Translations under genes and position numbers: made by a program
The notes under the pieces: generated by a model
Told to the model about the DNA's origin: nothing
Databases searched by the model: none
What the model saw: only the letters and a program-made list of their open reading frames with translations
NCBI RefSeq assembly: GCF_900094555.1
Contig: NZ_FMAC01000002.1
Span: forward strand, 248,001-312,000
Source of the DNA: Martinezella hainanensis
Lineage (GTDB): Bacteria; Pseudomonadota; Alphaproteobacteria; Rhizobiales; Rhizobiaceae
DNA length: 64,000 bases
Direction: 5' to 3'
Shown: piece by piece, positions 39,372-48,460 of the stretch
Position numbering within the stretch: the stretch's first letter is position 1
How the letters are laid out: each line of letters starts with the position of its first letter

Positions 39372-40154
39372 TTAATTTTCCGAGATTCTTCTGTCGTGTG
39401 TCGTTTGGGATAGAGCCAGCAGGGCGGCGAAGATCACAAGCGAGGAGAGCCAGCCGAGGACGGCATCGGAGAGATAGTGTCCGCCAAAGGCGACTCTAAG
39501 TGCTGGAATCAGCAGCGAAACTGCCGCGATCGGCAGGGCGGCCGCCGATCGGAACGGCTGCGGAATGATGAGGATCAGACAGAATAGCCAGCCCGCCGCC
39601 GCCGCTTCGCCCGAGATGAACGAACAGTTGCTGACACATTTGCCGGCGAAAGACCCTGCATGCACGAAATCGAACGCGCCGCCGAAGAGATCCGTCTGTC
39701 GCGGGCGTGGGCGCCCTGAGAAGGCTTTCAGCCACAGATTGACGATCAGCACCGGGCCTAGGAGCAAGGAGCCGAGCGCGACCTTGAGATTGCGGGCTCT
39801 GAGCGCGTTGAAGGTCGCGCCGTGATCCTGCCAGCATCTGAGAAGCATCCAGAGCAGCACGAAGGCGACGACATAGGGCAGCTGAAAGAACACGTCCCGC
39901 AGCAACTGCATGTGACGATCGCCGCTATAGGGGAAAATGCCACAGATCTGGTCAGGCTTGGTGCTTCCAAGGCATTGCTGCGGTTGGAAGAACATATTCG
40001 CGACGCCGAGATCGATCTGTGGAAAAAGTGAAAACAGACCCAGCAAAGCCCACCAGAGACAGAAGAGGGCGATGAAGGCATCACCCGCCGTGCGCGGCCG
40101 CAAAATCTCCGGGAAACGATCTTCGCGATTGAGGCTGTTGAAATCTATGATCAA
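39372..40154 (-). CDS. PAP2 superfamily membrane phosphatase
   Basis: 260-residue inner membrane phosphatase with about six hydrophobic segments. The three PAP2 motifs are LWLKAFSGRPRPRQ (K-x6-RP), CSFISGEAAAA where the usual PSGH reads SGE, and ALRVAFGGHYLSDAV (R-x5-H-x3-D). Substrates in the family include lipid phosphates, undecaprenyl diphosphate and lipid A phosphates. Lipid A of Rhizobium lacks phosphates through LpxE/LpxF PAP2 enzymes, and the closeness to the lpt genes makes a lipid A role worth testing. The first codon appears to be TTG at 40154, with GGAAAG upstream; no early ATG exists. Confidence 0.82.
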   Translation of the reverse strand: MIIDFNSLNREDRFPEILRPRTAGDAFIALFCLWWALLGLFSLFPQIDLGVANMFFQPQQCLGSTKPDQICGIFPYSGDRHMQLLRDVFFQLPYVVAFVLLWMLLRCWQDHGATFNALRARNLKVALGSLLLGPVLIVNLWLKAFSGRPRPRQTDLFGGAFDFVHAGSFAGKCVSNCSFISGEAAAAGWLFCLILIIPQPFRSAAALPIAAVSLLIPALRVAFGGHYLSDAVLGWLSSLVIFAALLALSQTTHDRRISEN

Positions 40155-40358
40155 GGCGGCTTTCCGACAAGAATTGTGCCGCCTATGGCGGCTAAAACAC
40201 CATCGCGTGCAATCTAGCTGCGCTAAATGACAGGGATTTGAAGCCGCCGGCCGGCTTATAGAGGGAATGCCGCGCCAAAAGCTTGTATTCCTTGAGCAGA
40301 CCTTGAATGATGGTTGTGTAAAGTTCTCTCACTACGACGCATATTTATCGGAGCAGAA

Positions 40359-41855
40359 ATGTCTGTGAAATTCGAGATTTCCTTTGCCAAGTCGGCCCGT
40401 CTCAGCGGCGGTCTGGCCATTCTCCTGAAAGGCACGGATAGTGAGTTGCCGGCTGGTGCCGAGAGCGTCGATCCGGCGAATGTTTTCGCAAAGGCGGCGC
40501 CTGTATCCGGCTTCAAGAGCAAAGCGCTGAGCAGTCTGGATATCATCGCGCCCGAAGCGTCGCCCGTCGACCGGATCATCGTCATCGGCGCTGGCAAGGC
40601 CAAGGGCCTGACGGCGCACGACTGGCTGAAGCTTGGCGGCAGTGCTGCGGCAAAAATCCGCAACACGGATAAGGTCGCGATCTTCCTCGACGCATCCAAC
40701 GTCGAAGTCGGGGCGAAGGAGGCCGCTGATTTTGCCTTGGGCATGCTTCTGCGTGCCTACAGCTTCGATACCTACAAGACCAAGAAGGGCGATGAAGACG
40801 AGAAGGGGGCCTCCCGCAAGGCGGTGAAGGTGACGATCATTACCCAGGAGGCGGCAGCCGCCAAGAAGCTTTATGCGACCTCCGAAGCCGTGGCAGGCGG
40901 CGTGATTCTCGCGCGCGATCTCGTTAACGAGCCGCCGAACGTACTTGGCCCCGTGGAGTTTGCGGCCAAAGCCAAGGAATTGGAAAAGCTCGGCGTCGAG
41001 ATCGAGATCCTGACGGAGCGCGAAATGCGCCGGCTCGGCATGGCGGCCCTGCTGGGCGTCGCGCAAGGCTCGGCTCGCCCGCCGCGGCTGGTGGTCATGC
41101 AATGGAAGGGCGGCAAGGCGAAGGACAAACCGGTCGCCTTCATCGGCAAGGGCGTCGTCTTCGATACCGGCGGCATCTCCATCAAGCCGGCAGCCGGCAT
41201 GGAAGACATGAAGGGCGACATGGGCGGCGCGGCAGCCGTCACCGGCCTCATGCATACGCTTGCCGCGCGTGAAGCGAAGGTCAACGCCATCGGCGTCATC
41301 GGTCTTGTGGAAAACATGCCCGATGGCAATGCGCAACGCCCAGGCGATATCGTCACCTCCATGTCCGGCCAGACGATCGAGATCATCAATACCGATGCCG
41401 AGGGCCGGCTCGTTCTTTGCGATGCGCTCTGGTACACGAACGATCGCTTCAAGCCGCAATTCATGATCAATCTGGCGACGCTGACCGGTGCGATCCTCGT
41501 CGCGCTCGGCAATCTGCAGGCCGGTCTGTTCTGCAACGACGACAAGCTGGCTGGCGAACTGACGGCGGCAGGCCTTACGACCGACGAGCGCCTGTGGCGC
41601 ATGCCGCTCGGCAAGGATTACGACAAGATGATCGACAGCAAGTTCGCCGACATGAAGAACACTGGCGGCCGCCATGCCGGCTCGATCACCGCCGCCCAGT
41701 TCCTCAAGCGCTTCGTCGGCGACACGCCCTGGGCGCATCTCGATATCGCCGGTACGGCGATGGGCTCGGTCCAGGACGAGATCAACCAGTCCTGGGGTTC
41801 CGGTTTCGGCGTGCGCCTGTTGGATGAACTGGTGCGTGCCAACTACGAATCGTGA
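40359..41855 (+). CDS. pepA: Leucyl aminopeptidase (M17)
   Basis: Cytosolic two-metal aminopeptidase, 498 residues. The catalytic domain has [29 protein letters not shown] (in parts [10 protein letters not shown] and [12 protein letters not shown]), the M17 signature [14 protein letters not shown] and the NLATLTGA stretch. An N-terminal macro-like domain precedes it. ATG 40359 follows CGGAG; the longer frame is not family-like. Followed 32 bp later by holC, a pairing also seen in Escherichia (pepA-holC). Confidence 0.95.
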   Translation: MSVKFEISFAKSARLSGGLAILLKGTDSELPAGAESVDPANVFAKAAPVSGFKSKALSSLDIIAPEASPVDRIIVIGAGKAKGLTAHDWLKLGGSAAAKIRNTDKVAIFLDASNVEVGAKEAADFALGMLLRAYSFDTYKTKKGDEDEKGASRKAVKVTIITQEAAAAKKLYATSEAVAGGVILARDLVNEPPNVLGPVEFAAKAKELEKLGVEIEILTEREMRRLGMAALLGVAQGSARPPRLVVMQWKGGKAKDKPVAFIGKGVVFDTGGISIKPAAGMEDMKGDMGGAAAVTGLMHTLAAREAKVNAIGVIGLVENMPDGNAQRPGDIVTSMSGQTIEIINTDAEGRLVLCDALWYTNDRFKPQFMINLATLTGAILVALGNLQAGLFCNDDKLAGELTAAGLTTDERLWRMPLGKDYDKMIDSKFADMKNTGGRHAGSITAAQFLKRFVGDTPWAHLDIAGTAMGSVQDEINQSWGSGFGVRLLDELVRANYES

Positions 41856-41887
41856 CCGGCCGGTCTTTGTAAGATAGAAGAGGCTCC

Positions 41888-42337
41888 ATGACCGACGTTC
41901 TCTTCTATCACCTGACCGAATCGAAGCTCGAAGACGCCCTGCCACCGCTGATCGACAAGAGTGTCGAGCGCGGCTGGCAGGTCGCCGTGCAGATGCGCGA
42001 GCCGGCCCGGCGCGATCTCCTGGATAGTCATCTTTGGACCTATCGCGAAGACAGCTTTCTGCCGCATGGTATCGATGACGATGAGATGGCAAGCCGCCAG
42101 CCCGTGCTGCTGACGATTTCACCTGACAATATAAATAGTGCCACCGTGCGTTTCTTCATTGACGGCGCCGAGGCGACGGATGTCGGAGCCTATCAGCGCG
42201 TCGTGCTGATGTTCGACGGCTACGATCAGGAGCAGTTGGAAAGCGCACGCGCCCAGTGGAAGCGCCTGAAAGGCGAGGGGCATAACCTCACCTATTGGCA
42301 GCAGACGCAGGATGGTCGTTGGGAAAAGAAGGCTTGA
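41888..42337 (+). CDS. holC: DNA polymerase III chi subunit
   Basis: 149-residue chi subunit of the clamp-loader complex, which links it to SSB. It opens MTDVLFYHLTESKLEDALPPLIDKSVERGW and has LWTYREDSFLPHGIDD and a VLMFDGYDQEQLESARAQWK C-terminal helix, all typical. It follows pepA on the same strand. Confidence 0.93.
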   Translation: MTDVLFYHLTESKLEDALPPLIDKSVERGWQVAVQMREPARRDLLDSHLWTYREDSFLPHGIDDDEMASRQPVLLTISPDNINSATVRFFIDGAEATDVGAYQRVVLMFDGYDQEQLESARAQWKRLKGEGHNLTYWQQTQDGRWEKKA

Positions 42338-42365
42338 CCTTGTCGCGCCTTATGGAAGAGGTGCC

Positions 42366-42917
42366 CTAAGCGCCTTCCGACAGGATCTTCTGGATGAATT
42401 CCTTCTTCGCCGCCGTATAGGATGCACGATCATTGGCATATTTTGCCGCAAGCTCGACCTTCAGCGCCTCATAGGCATGCGCTAGATCCGGCTCCTTGCG
42501 CAAGCGGTCACGAAAGATGAGGAAGTTGCGCCAGGTCGGGCCACCATATTCCACCACATGCACCAGGTGCGTGCGGGTATCCCCTTCGATATCGCGGCCG
42601 AAAATATGGTCGTCCGGCACGATATGGCTACCGGCATAGACATAGCCGATGGAGGCCATCGGCTCGACACAGGCGAGCCCGTCTTCGAAGCGCCGCACAC
42701 CGACGGCGATATCGATGATCGGCTTGGCCTTAATTGCCGGGATCGAGGTGCTGCCGAAATGCTGGACATCGACGGCGAGGTCGCCGAGAGCCTTGCGAAT
42801 GGCAGACTCCTCCAACAAATAGGCTTCGTGCCAGCTCTGGTTCGGGTCGGCTAGCTTGACGGACTTGTTGCCGACGCCGAGCCCAAAGGATTGATCATGC
42901 TCCGATGCCATAGGCAT
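42366..42917 (-). CDS. GrpB family protein (UPF0157)
   Basis: 183-residue member of the GrpB/UPF0157 nucleotidyltransferase-like family. The signature FGSTSIPAIKAKPIIDIAVGV is present, followed by GYVYAGSHIVPDDHIFGRD and HLVHVVEYGG. A C-terminal helix runs ASYTAAKKEFIQKIL. The activity of the family is not established; the GST..KPxIDI motif suggests a minimal nucleotidyltransferase fold. Preceded by CGGAGAG. Converges on holC. Confidence 0.88.
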   Translation of the reverse strand: MPMASEHDQSFGLGVGNKSVKLADPNQSWHEAYLLEESAIRKALGDLAVDVQHFGSTSIPAIKAKPIIDIAVGVRRFEDGLACVEPMASIGYVYAGSHIVPDDHIFGRDIEGDTRTHLVHVVEYGGPTWRNFLIFRDRLRKEPDLAHAYEALKVELAAKYANDRASYTAAKKEFIQKILSEGA

Positions 42918-42986
42918 CTCTCCGATGAAGACGATGCGCTACGCTAGCACGTCGCAGGCCGCATTGTCTTCACCGGGAAAGGCCTA

Positions 42987-43910
42987 TCAATCGTAAAATG
43001 CGTCGACGAATTTGCGCTTGCCGAGCATGAAGGCGTCGGCGACGTGGCGCAGCGGCGAGACATCGACATCGGAGGTGCCGGCTTTGACGATCTCGGCAAA
43101 ACGGCGATAGAGCGAGGGATATTCGGCCTCGGGTGCCGAGAACTTCAGCTCGCCGTTGACGGAAAGCTTGGAGCCGCCATCGGCCAGAACCATCTGGCCG
43201 GCATCCGTTTCGGCGACGATATCCCAGCTCTGCTTGCCGGTCTGGCGCCAGTCGAATTCGGCATGAACCGGAAGCCCGGCTCCGCTCTTGAAGTGCAGGT
43301 CGGCAGCGATCGGGGAATCGCGGTTTTCCGGAAACTCGAGCGTCGCCCCGGTCAGGAAGAGCGGCGGCAGAATGTGGGTCACGATCGACAGCGCATTGAT
43401 GCCGGGATCGAACACACCAAGCCCGCCGGCCTGCCAGATCCATTCCTGGTTCGGATGCCAGTGACGGACATCTTCCTTCCAGATCACGTGGGCGCTGCGG
43501 ATATTGGTGCTGGCGAGGAAGGTCTTTGCAGCCTCCACGGCCGGTGCATAGCGCGAATGCCAGCTTGCAAAGAGCGAAACGCCCTTGGTTCTTGCCAGGT
43601 TTTCGAGATCGGTCACTTCGCTAAGCGTCGCGCCCGGCGGCTTCTCCAGGAAAACATGCTTGCCGGCCGACAGCGCCTTGTAGGCCGCTTCATAGCGATA
43701 TTGCGGCGGCATGCAGAGAGAAACGGCGTCGATCTCTGGCACGGCATCGAGCATGGCTTCGATGGCAGTGAAAGCGGGGATGCCTTCGACGGTGCCATGA
43801 CGGCTCGCCGTAGCGATCAGTTCGAAGTCCGGATTGTTCGCGATGGATGGAAGGTGCTGATCGCGGACGATCTTGCCGACGCCGACAATGGCAAGCTTGA
43901 TGGGGGACAT
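42987..43910 (-). CDS. Gfo/Idh/MocA oxidoreductase, probable sugar 1-dehydrogenase
   Basis: 307-residue NAD(P)-dependent oxidoreductase. The Rossmann start reads KLAIVGVGKIVRDQHLPSI and the family loop is HVFLEKPPGATLSEV, with the catalytic Lys in EKPP. CMPPQYRYEAA and the overall length resemble the D-galactose and L-arabinose 1-dehydrogenases of Pseudomonas and Azospirillum, so an aldose 1-dehydrogenase role is likely but not proven. ATG 43910 was chosen over the longer frame. Divergent from the TRAP transporter genes across 228 bp. Confidence 0.82.
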   Translation of the reverse strand: MSPIKLAIVGVGKIVRDQHLPSIANNPDFELIATASRHGTVEGIPAFTAIEAMLDAVPEIDAVSLCMPPQYRYEAAYKALSAGKHVFLEKPPGATLSEVTDLENLARTKGVSLFASWHSRYAPAVEAAKTFLASTNIRSAHVIWKEDVRHWHPNQEWIWQAGGLGVFDPGINALSIVTHILPPLFLTGATLEFPENRDSPIAADLHFKSGAGLPVHAEFDWRQTGKQSWDIVAETDAGQMVLADGGSKLSVNGELKFSAPEAEYPSLYRRFAEIVKAGTSDVDVSPLRHVADAFMLGKRKFVDAFYD

Positions 43911-44138
43911 GGGTGTCTCTCGATTAGTATGATTATTGATGCGATCTTTAACAGAATGCCACATTCGGGCAAGGGGCGGCAAATCGCAAGGGTAGGTGTT
44001 GGGTCCAATGTTGGGCCATAGTGCCCAAGCGCCATCATGCTTGGAAAACGAGTGCCGGCTCTTGATTCACAGCCTGAAATCGGCACTCTTCCTCTGCGCA
44101 GCCAAAAGATCCGGGAAGAATCGCTGCGGGGGGAAATC

Positions 44139-44714
44139 ATGAAAACATTGCTCGGCTTCAGCCGAATCGTTGACTATTTGACTGAGATCATTGGAAAATC
44201 AGTCTCATGGCTCATCCTGGTCGCCGTCTTGGTCAGTGCCGGAAACGCCATCGTTCGCAAGGTCTTCAACACCTCGTCCAATGCGTGGCTGGAAGCGCAA
44301 TGGTATCTGTTCGGCGCAGCTTTCATGCTTGCCGCTGCCTATACGCTCCGGCAGAACGAGCATATCCGCATCGACATCGTCTACGGCTCGCTGTCGCGCC
44401 GGGTGCAGCACTGGATCGATCTGCTCGGTCATTGCCTGTTCCTGATGCCCTTCGTGCTGCTGATGGTCTATGATCTCGTACCCTATGTCCGCACCTCCTT
44501 TATGTCCGGAGAAGTTTCCTCGAGCGCCGGCGGCCTGATCATCTGGCCGGGCAAGGCGCTGCTGCTGGCGGGCTTCTTCCTGCTGGCGCTGCAGGGGATC
44601 TCCGAGATTATCAAGAAGATTGCCGTCATGCGCGGCGATATGGACGATCCGACGCCCTATGTGCCGACACATGCGCCGCTCGACGTCGAAAGCCCGGCCG
44701 GGGAGGCGCGCTGA
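44139..44714 (+). CDS. TRAP transporter small permease (DctQ/TakQ-like)
   Basis: 191-residue small membrane subunit with four hydrophobic segments, the DctQ topology. NAIVRKVFNTSSNAWLEAQWYLFG and YTLRQNEHIRIDIVYGSLSRRVQHWIDL (in parts RQNEHIRIDIVYG) are the conserved DctQ stretches. ATG 44139 follows GGGGGGA. Its stop shares a base with the start of the large permease (TGATG), so the two subunits are made together. The upstream open frame is not family-like. Confidence 0.92.
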   Translation: MKTLLGFSRIVDYLTEIIGKSVSWLILVAVLVSAGNAIVRKVFNTSSNAWLEAQWYLFGAAFMLAAAYTLRQNEHIRIDIVYGSLSRRVQHWIDLLGHCLFLMPFVLLMVYDLVPYVRTSFMSGEVSSSAGGLIIWPGKALLLAGFFLLALQGISEIIKKIAVMRGDMDDPTPYVPTHAPLDVESPAGEAR

Positions 44715-46486
44715 TGATCGAATTCATTGCCGTGAACATGGCACCGATCATGTTCGCCTCGTTGATCATTTTCCTGCTTCTCGGGTATCCCGTTGCTTTC
44801 GCACTCGCCGCCAACGGGCTGCTGTTCTTCTGGATTGGCGTCGAGCTTGCACCCTATTCTGGCGGCACCATCAATCTCTCCTGGCCGCTTCTCAATGCGC
44901 TGCCGGATCGGTTCTGGGGCGTGATGTCCAACGACACGTTGCTGGCGATTCCGTTCTTCACCTTCATGGGCATCGTGCTGGAACGATCCGGCATGGCCGA
45001 AGACCTGCTCGACACGATCGGCCAGCTGTTCGGGCCGATCCGCGGCGGCCTTGCCTATGCGGTGATTTTCGTCGGTGCGCTGCTTGCGGCCACCACCGGC
45101 GTCGTGGCGGCCTCGGTTATCGCGATGGGGCTGATCTCGCTGCCGATCATGCTGCGCTATGGCTATGACCGGCGGGTCGCATCCGGCGTCATCGCCGCCT
45201 CCGGTACGCTGGCGCAGATCATTCCGCCGTCGCTTGTCCTGATCGTGCTGGCCGACCAGCTCGGCCGCTCCGTCGGCGACATGTATGCCGGCGCTCTCAT
45301 TCCCGGCCTCGTGCTGACCGGTCTCTACATGCTCTATGTATTGATCATGTCGATCGTGAAGCCGAATTCCATGCCGGCATTGCCGAAGGAGGCTCGCTCG
45401 CTCGGCTCAGGCGTCACGTCGCTGCTCGTCGCCCTGTTGATCTGCGCCGGTGTCGCCTACGCGGCCCACGTTTATCTAACGCCCACCTACGGCGAAAATG
45501 CCGACATTCTCGGCGCAACCGTCGGCGTTGCCTTCATCTACGCGATCGCCGTGCTCGACAAGGGGATGAAGCTCAACGTGATGTCCAGGCTGGCCCAGCA
45601 GGTCATCATCGTCCTCATCCCGCCGCTGGCACTGATCTTCCTCGTTCTCGGCACGATCTTCCTCGGCATTGCGACGCCGACCGAAGGTGGTGCGATGGGG
45701 GCGGTGGGCGCGCTCATAATGGCGGCTGCCAAGGGGCGGCTGAACATGGAGGTTATCCGCTCGGCACTGACCTCGACCACGCGGCTTTCGGCCTTCGTGC
45801 TATTCATCCTCATCGGCTCGCGCGTCTTTTCGCTGACCTTCTATGGCGTCAACGGCCATGTCTGGGTCGAGCATCTGTTGGTGTCGCTGCCTGGTGGCGA
45901 AGTCGGGTTCCTGATTGCCGTCAACGCGCTTGTCTTCTTTCTGGCGTTCTTCCTGGATTTCTTCGAGCTTGCCTTCATCATCGTGCCGCTGTTGGCGCCT
46001 GCCGCCGATAAGCTCGGCATCGACCTGATCTGGTTCGGCGTACTGCTCGGTGTCAACATGCAGACGAGCTTCATGCATCCGCCTTTCGGCTTTGCGCTGT
46101 TCTATCTCCGTTCGGTGGCAGCGCGCGTTCCTTATCTCGACAAGGTCACGGGCAAGCAGATCGCGCCTGTTACGACCGGGCAGATCTATTGGGGTTCGGT
46201 GCCTTTCGTCGGCATCCAGATTCTGATGGTAGCGTTAACGATCATGTTCCCGCAGATGGTCATGCACTACAAGGGAGCGGGCACGGGTGTCGATCCCAAC
46301 ACGATCAAGATCGAGGTTCCGGGCTTCGGCGCCCCCGCTCAGGACAATGGCGGTGGCCTCGGCCTGCCGGGCCTGCAGCTGCCAGGCGGCAGTCCGCTGG
46401 ATGCCAAGCCGGCTGGACAGGGCAACGGTGGCGATCAACCAAAACCGCCGGCCAACGATCTCAGCCAGCCGCCGTCGTTTAATTAA
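44714..46486 (+). CDS. TRAP transporter large permease (DctM/TakM-like)
   Basis: 590 residues with about 13 membrane segments, the Na+-driven translocating subunit. DctM landmarks are GYPVAFALAANGLLFF, the internal repeats around SDTLLAIPFF-like and LLAATTGVVAASVIAMG, and LLGVNMQTSFMHPPFGFALFYL. After the last helix a Gly/Pro/Gln/Asn-rich tail of about 75 residues (from about 515) extends beyond most DctM proteins. The substrate partner is probably the TakP-like receptor encoded at 47102-48211, which suggests 2-oxo acids. Confidence 0.92.
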   Translation: MIEFIAVNMAPIMFASLIIFLLLGYPVAFALAANGLLFFWIGVELAPYSGGTINLSWPLLNALPDRFWGVMSNDTLLAIPFFTFMGIVLERSGMAEDLLDTIGQLFGPIRGGLAYAVIFVGALLAATTGVVAASVIAMGLISLPIMLRYGYDRRVASGVIAASGTLAQIIPPSLVLIVLADQLGRSVGDMYAGALIPGLVLTGLYMLYVLIMSIVKPNSMPALPKEARSLGSGVTSLLVALLICAGVAYAAHVYLTPTYGENADILGATVGVAFIYAIAVLDKGMKLNVMSRLAQQVIIVLIPPLALIFLVLGTIFLGIATPTEGGAMGAVGALIMAAAKGRLNMEVIRSALTSTTRLSAFVLFILIGSRVFSLTFYGVNGHVWVEHLLVSLPGGEVGFLIAVNALVFFLAFFLDFFELAFIIVPLLAPAADKLGIDLIWFGVLLGVNMQTSFMHPPFGFALFYLRSVAARVPYLDKVTGKQIAPVTTGQIYWGSVPFVGIQILMVALTIMFPQMVMHYKGAGTGVDPNTIKIEVPGFGAPAQDNGGGLGLPGLQLPGGSPLDAKPAGQGNGGDQPKPPANDLSQPPSFN

Positions 46487-46492
46487 AAGCAA

Positions 46493-46522
46493 AATACCTT
46501 CTCCCTCTCAGGAGAAGGTATT
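46493..46522. terminator. Perfect 12-bp hairpin after the TRAP permease
   Basis: AATACCTTCTCC (46493-46504) pairs with GGAGAAGGTATT (46511-46522) around CTCTCA. It lies 6 bp after the stop and may end the TRAP transcript. The CTTCTCCCTCTC wording also resembles the Rhizobium palindromic repeats elsewhere in the window. Confidence 0.55.
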
Positions 46523-46577
46523 CATCCGCGCCATAATACCGGCACGAGATATTACCTGGCCTACTTCGGGCGGCGGA

Positions 46578-46910
46578 TCATTTGCAGCCTTTGGCCTTCA
46601 TCGTATTTTGAATGGATAGTACCTTACCTTTTGTGACGGAGATGAGGCCTTCCTTATCTCCCCCTGTCACGCTGGACATAGGTACACCGACCAGGAAGAC
46701 ACCAAAAGCATCGCCGTTGGCGGCATTGTTCTGGTCTTTCGAAAGGGCTGTCAGTTTTCCTTGCTCGGCACTGAGTTCTCGCGTGAGGCCCGCGCAATCA
46801 AGGTTGGAATAGGCAGCCATTGGAATTTCTGTAGGAACAATGGCATCGGGACGTTTGGCGCAAGCGGCAAGTGGCAATAAGGCGATTATTGCAAATTGTT
46901 TTCGGTTCAT
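46578..46910 (-). CDS. Small conserved lipoprotein of unknown function
   Basis: 110-residue exported lipoprotein. The signal peptide MNRKQFAIIALLPLAACA ends in a lipobox LAAC at Cys17. The mature part is helical, with LTRELSAEQGKLTALSKDQ, then FLVGVPMSSVTGGDKEGLIS and a terminal KAKGC. I have seen this pattern in small rhizobial lipoproteins with no known role. ATG 46910 follows GGGGAA; the longer frame is rejected. Its DNA is noticeably richer in A and T than the TRAP genes on either side. Confidence 0.7.
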   Translation of the reverse strand: MNRKQFAIIALLPLAACAKRPDAIVPTEIPMAAYSNLDCAGLTRELSAEQGKLTALSKDQNNAANGDAFGVFLVGVPMSSVTGGDKEGLISVTKGKVLSIQNTMKAKGCK

Positions 46911-47101
46911 AAAATTCCCCAGCGTTGAGACAATAGTAGCTAGCAACAACGCAGGAGAGAATTGAGCTGAAATATTAATCAACCACAGGAATTTTCGTTT
47001 CGCATGAGAAACGGCAAGTAGTTGTTCTCGGCCATCAATCTCTTCGGGCGGAGCTTTGGACAAACTCCGCCCGGAAAAACCTATGCTTCCAATTGCGCCA
47101 C

Positions 47102-48211
<1,110 letters not shown>

Positions 48212-48353
48212 CTATTACTCCCCCCGGATACGAGCAGGCGGGCTCGCCCGCTCTTCGTGATCACGGCTGCAGCTAACCATGCCGCTCGACGCGTTTCAAG
48301 CGTATCGGAAGCGAGTGCAACCATTGATTTTCGCTCGGAACCGGAAGGCGGGC

Positions 48354-48460
48354 CTAAAGCATGTCGCGCAAAAGTGTGCAGCGGTTTTGCGACAACGACA
48401 TGCGCAAAACAAAGACCTAAAGCGCGAGACGCGAATCTGAAAGATCGCGACGTGCTTTAG
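48354..48460. repeat. 107-bp RIME1-like mosaic element
   Basis: Bounded by CTAAAGC (48354-48360) and GCTTTAG (48454-48460), exact inverted repeats, with internal complementary stretches CGCAAAA and TTTTGCG. The size and wording (GCATGTCGCGCAAAAGTG, then ACAACGACATGCGCAAAAC) correspond to the roughly 108-bp Rhizobium intergenic mosaic element RIME1 as I recall it. The right end supplies the stop codon of the oligopeptidase gene. Confidence 0.75.

Noticed and set aside
40332..42122. A 596-codon minus-strand frame opposite pepA and holC
   Set aside because: It spans two real genes on the other strand, has low-complexity His/Asp/Arg-rich translation and no family features.
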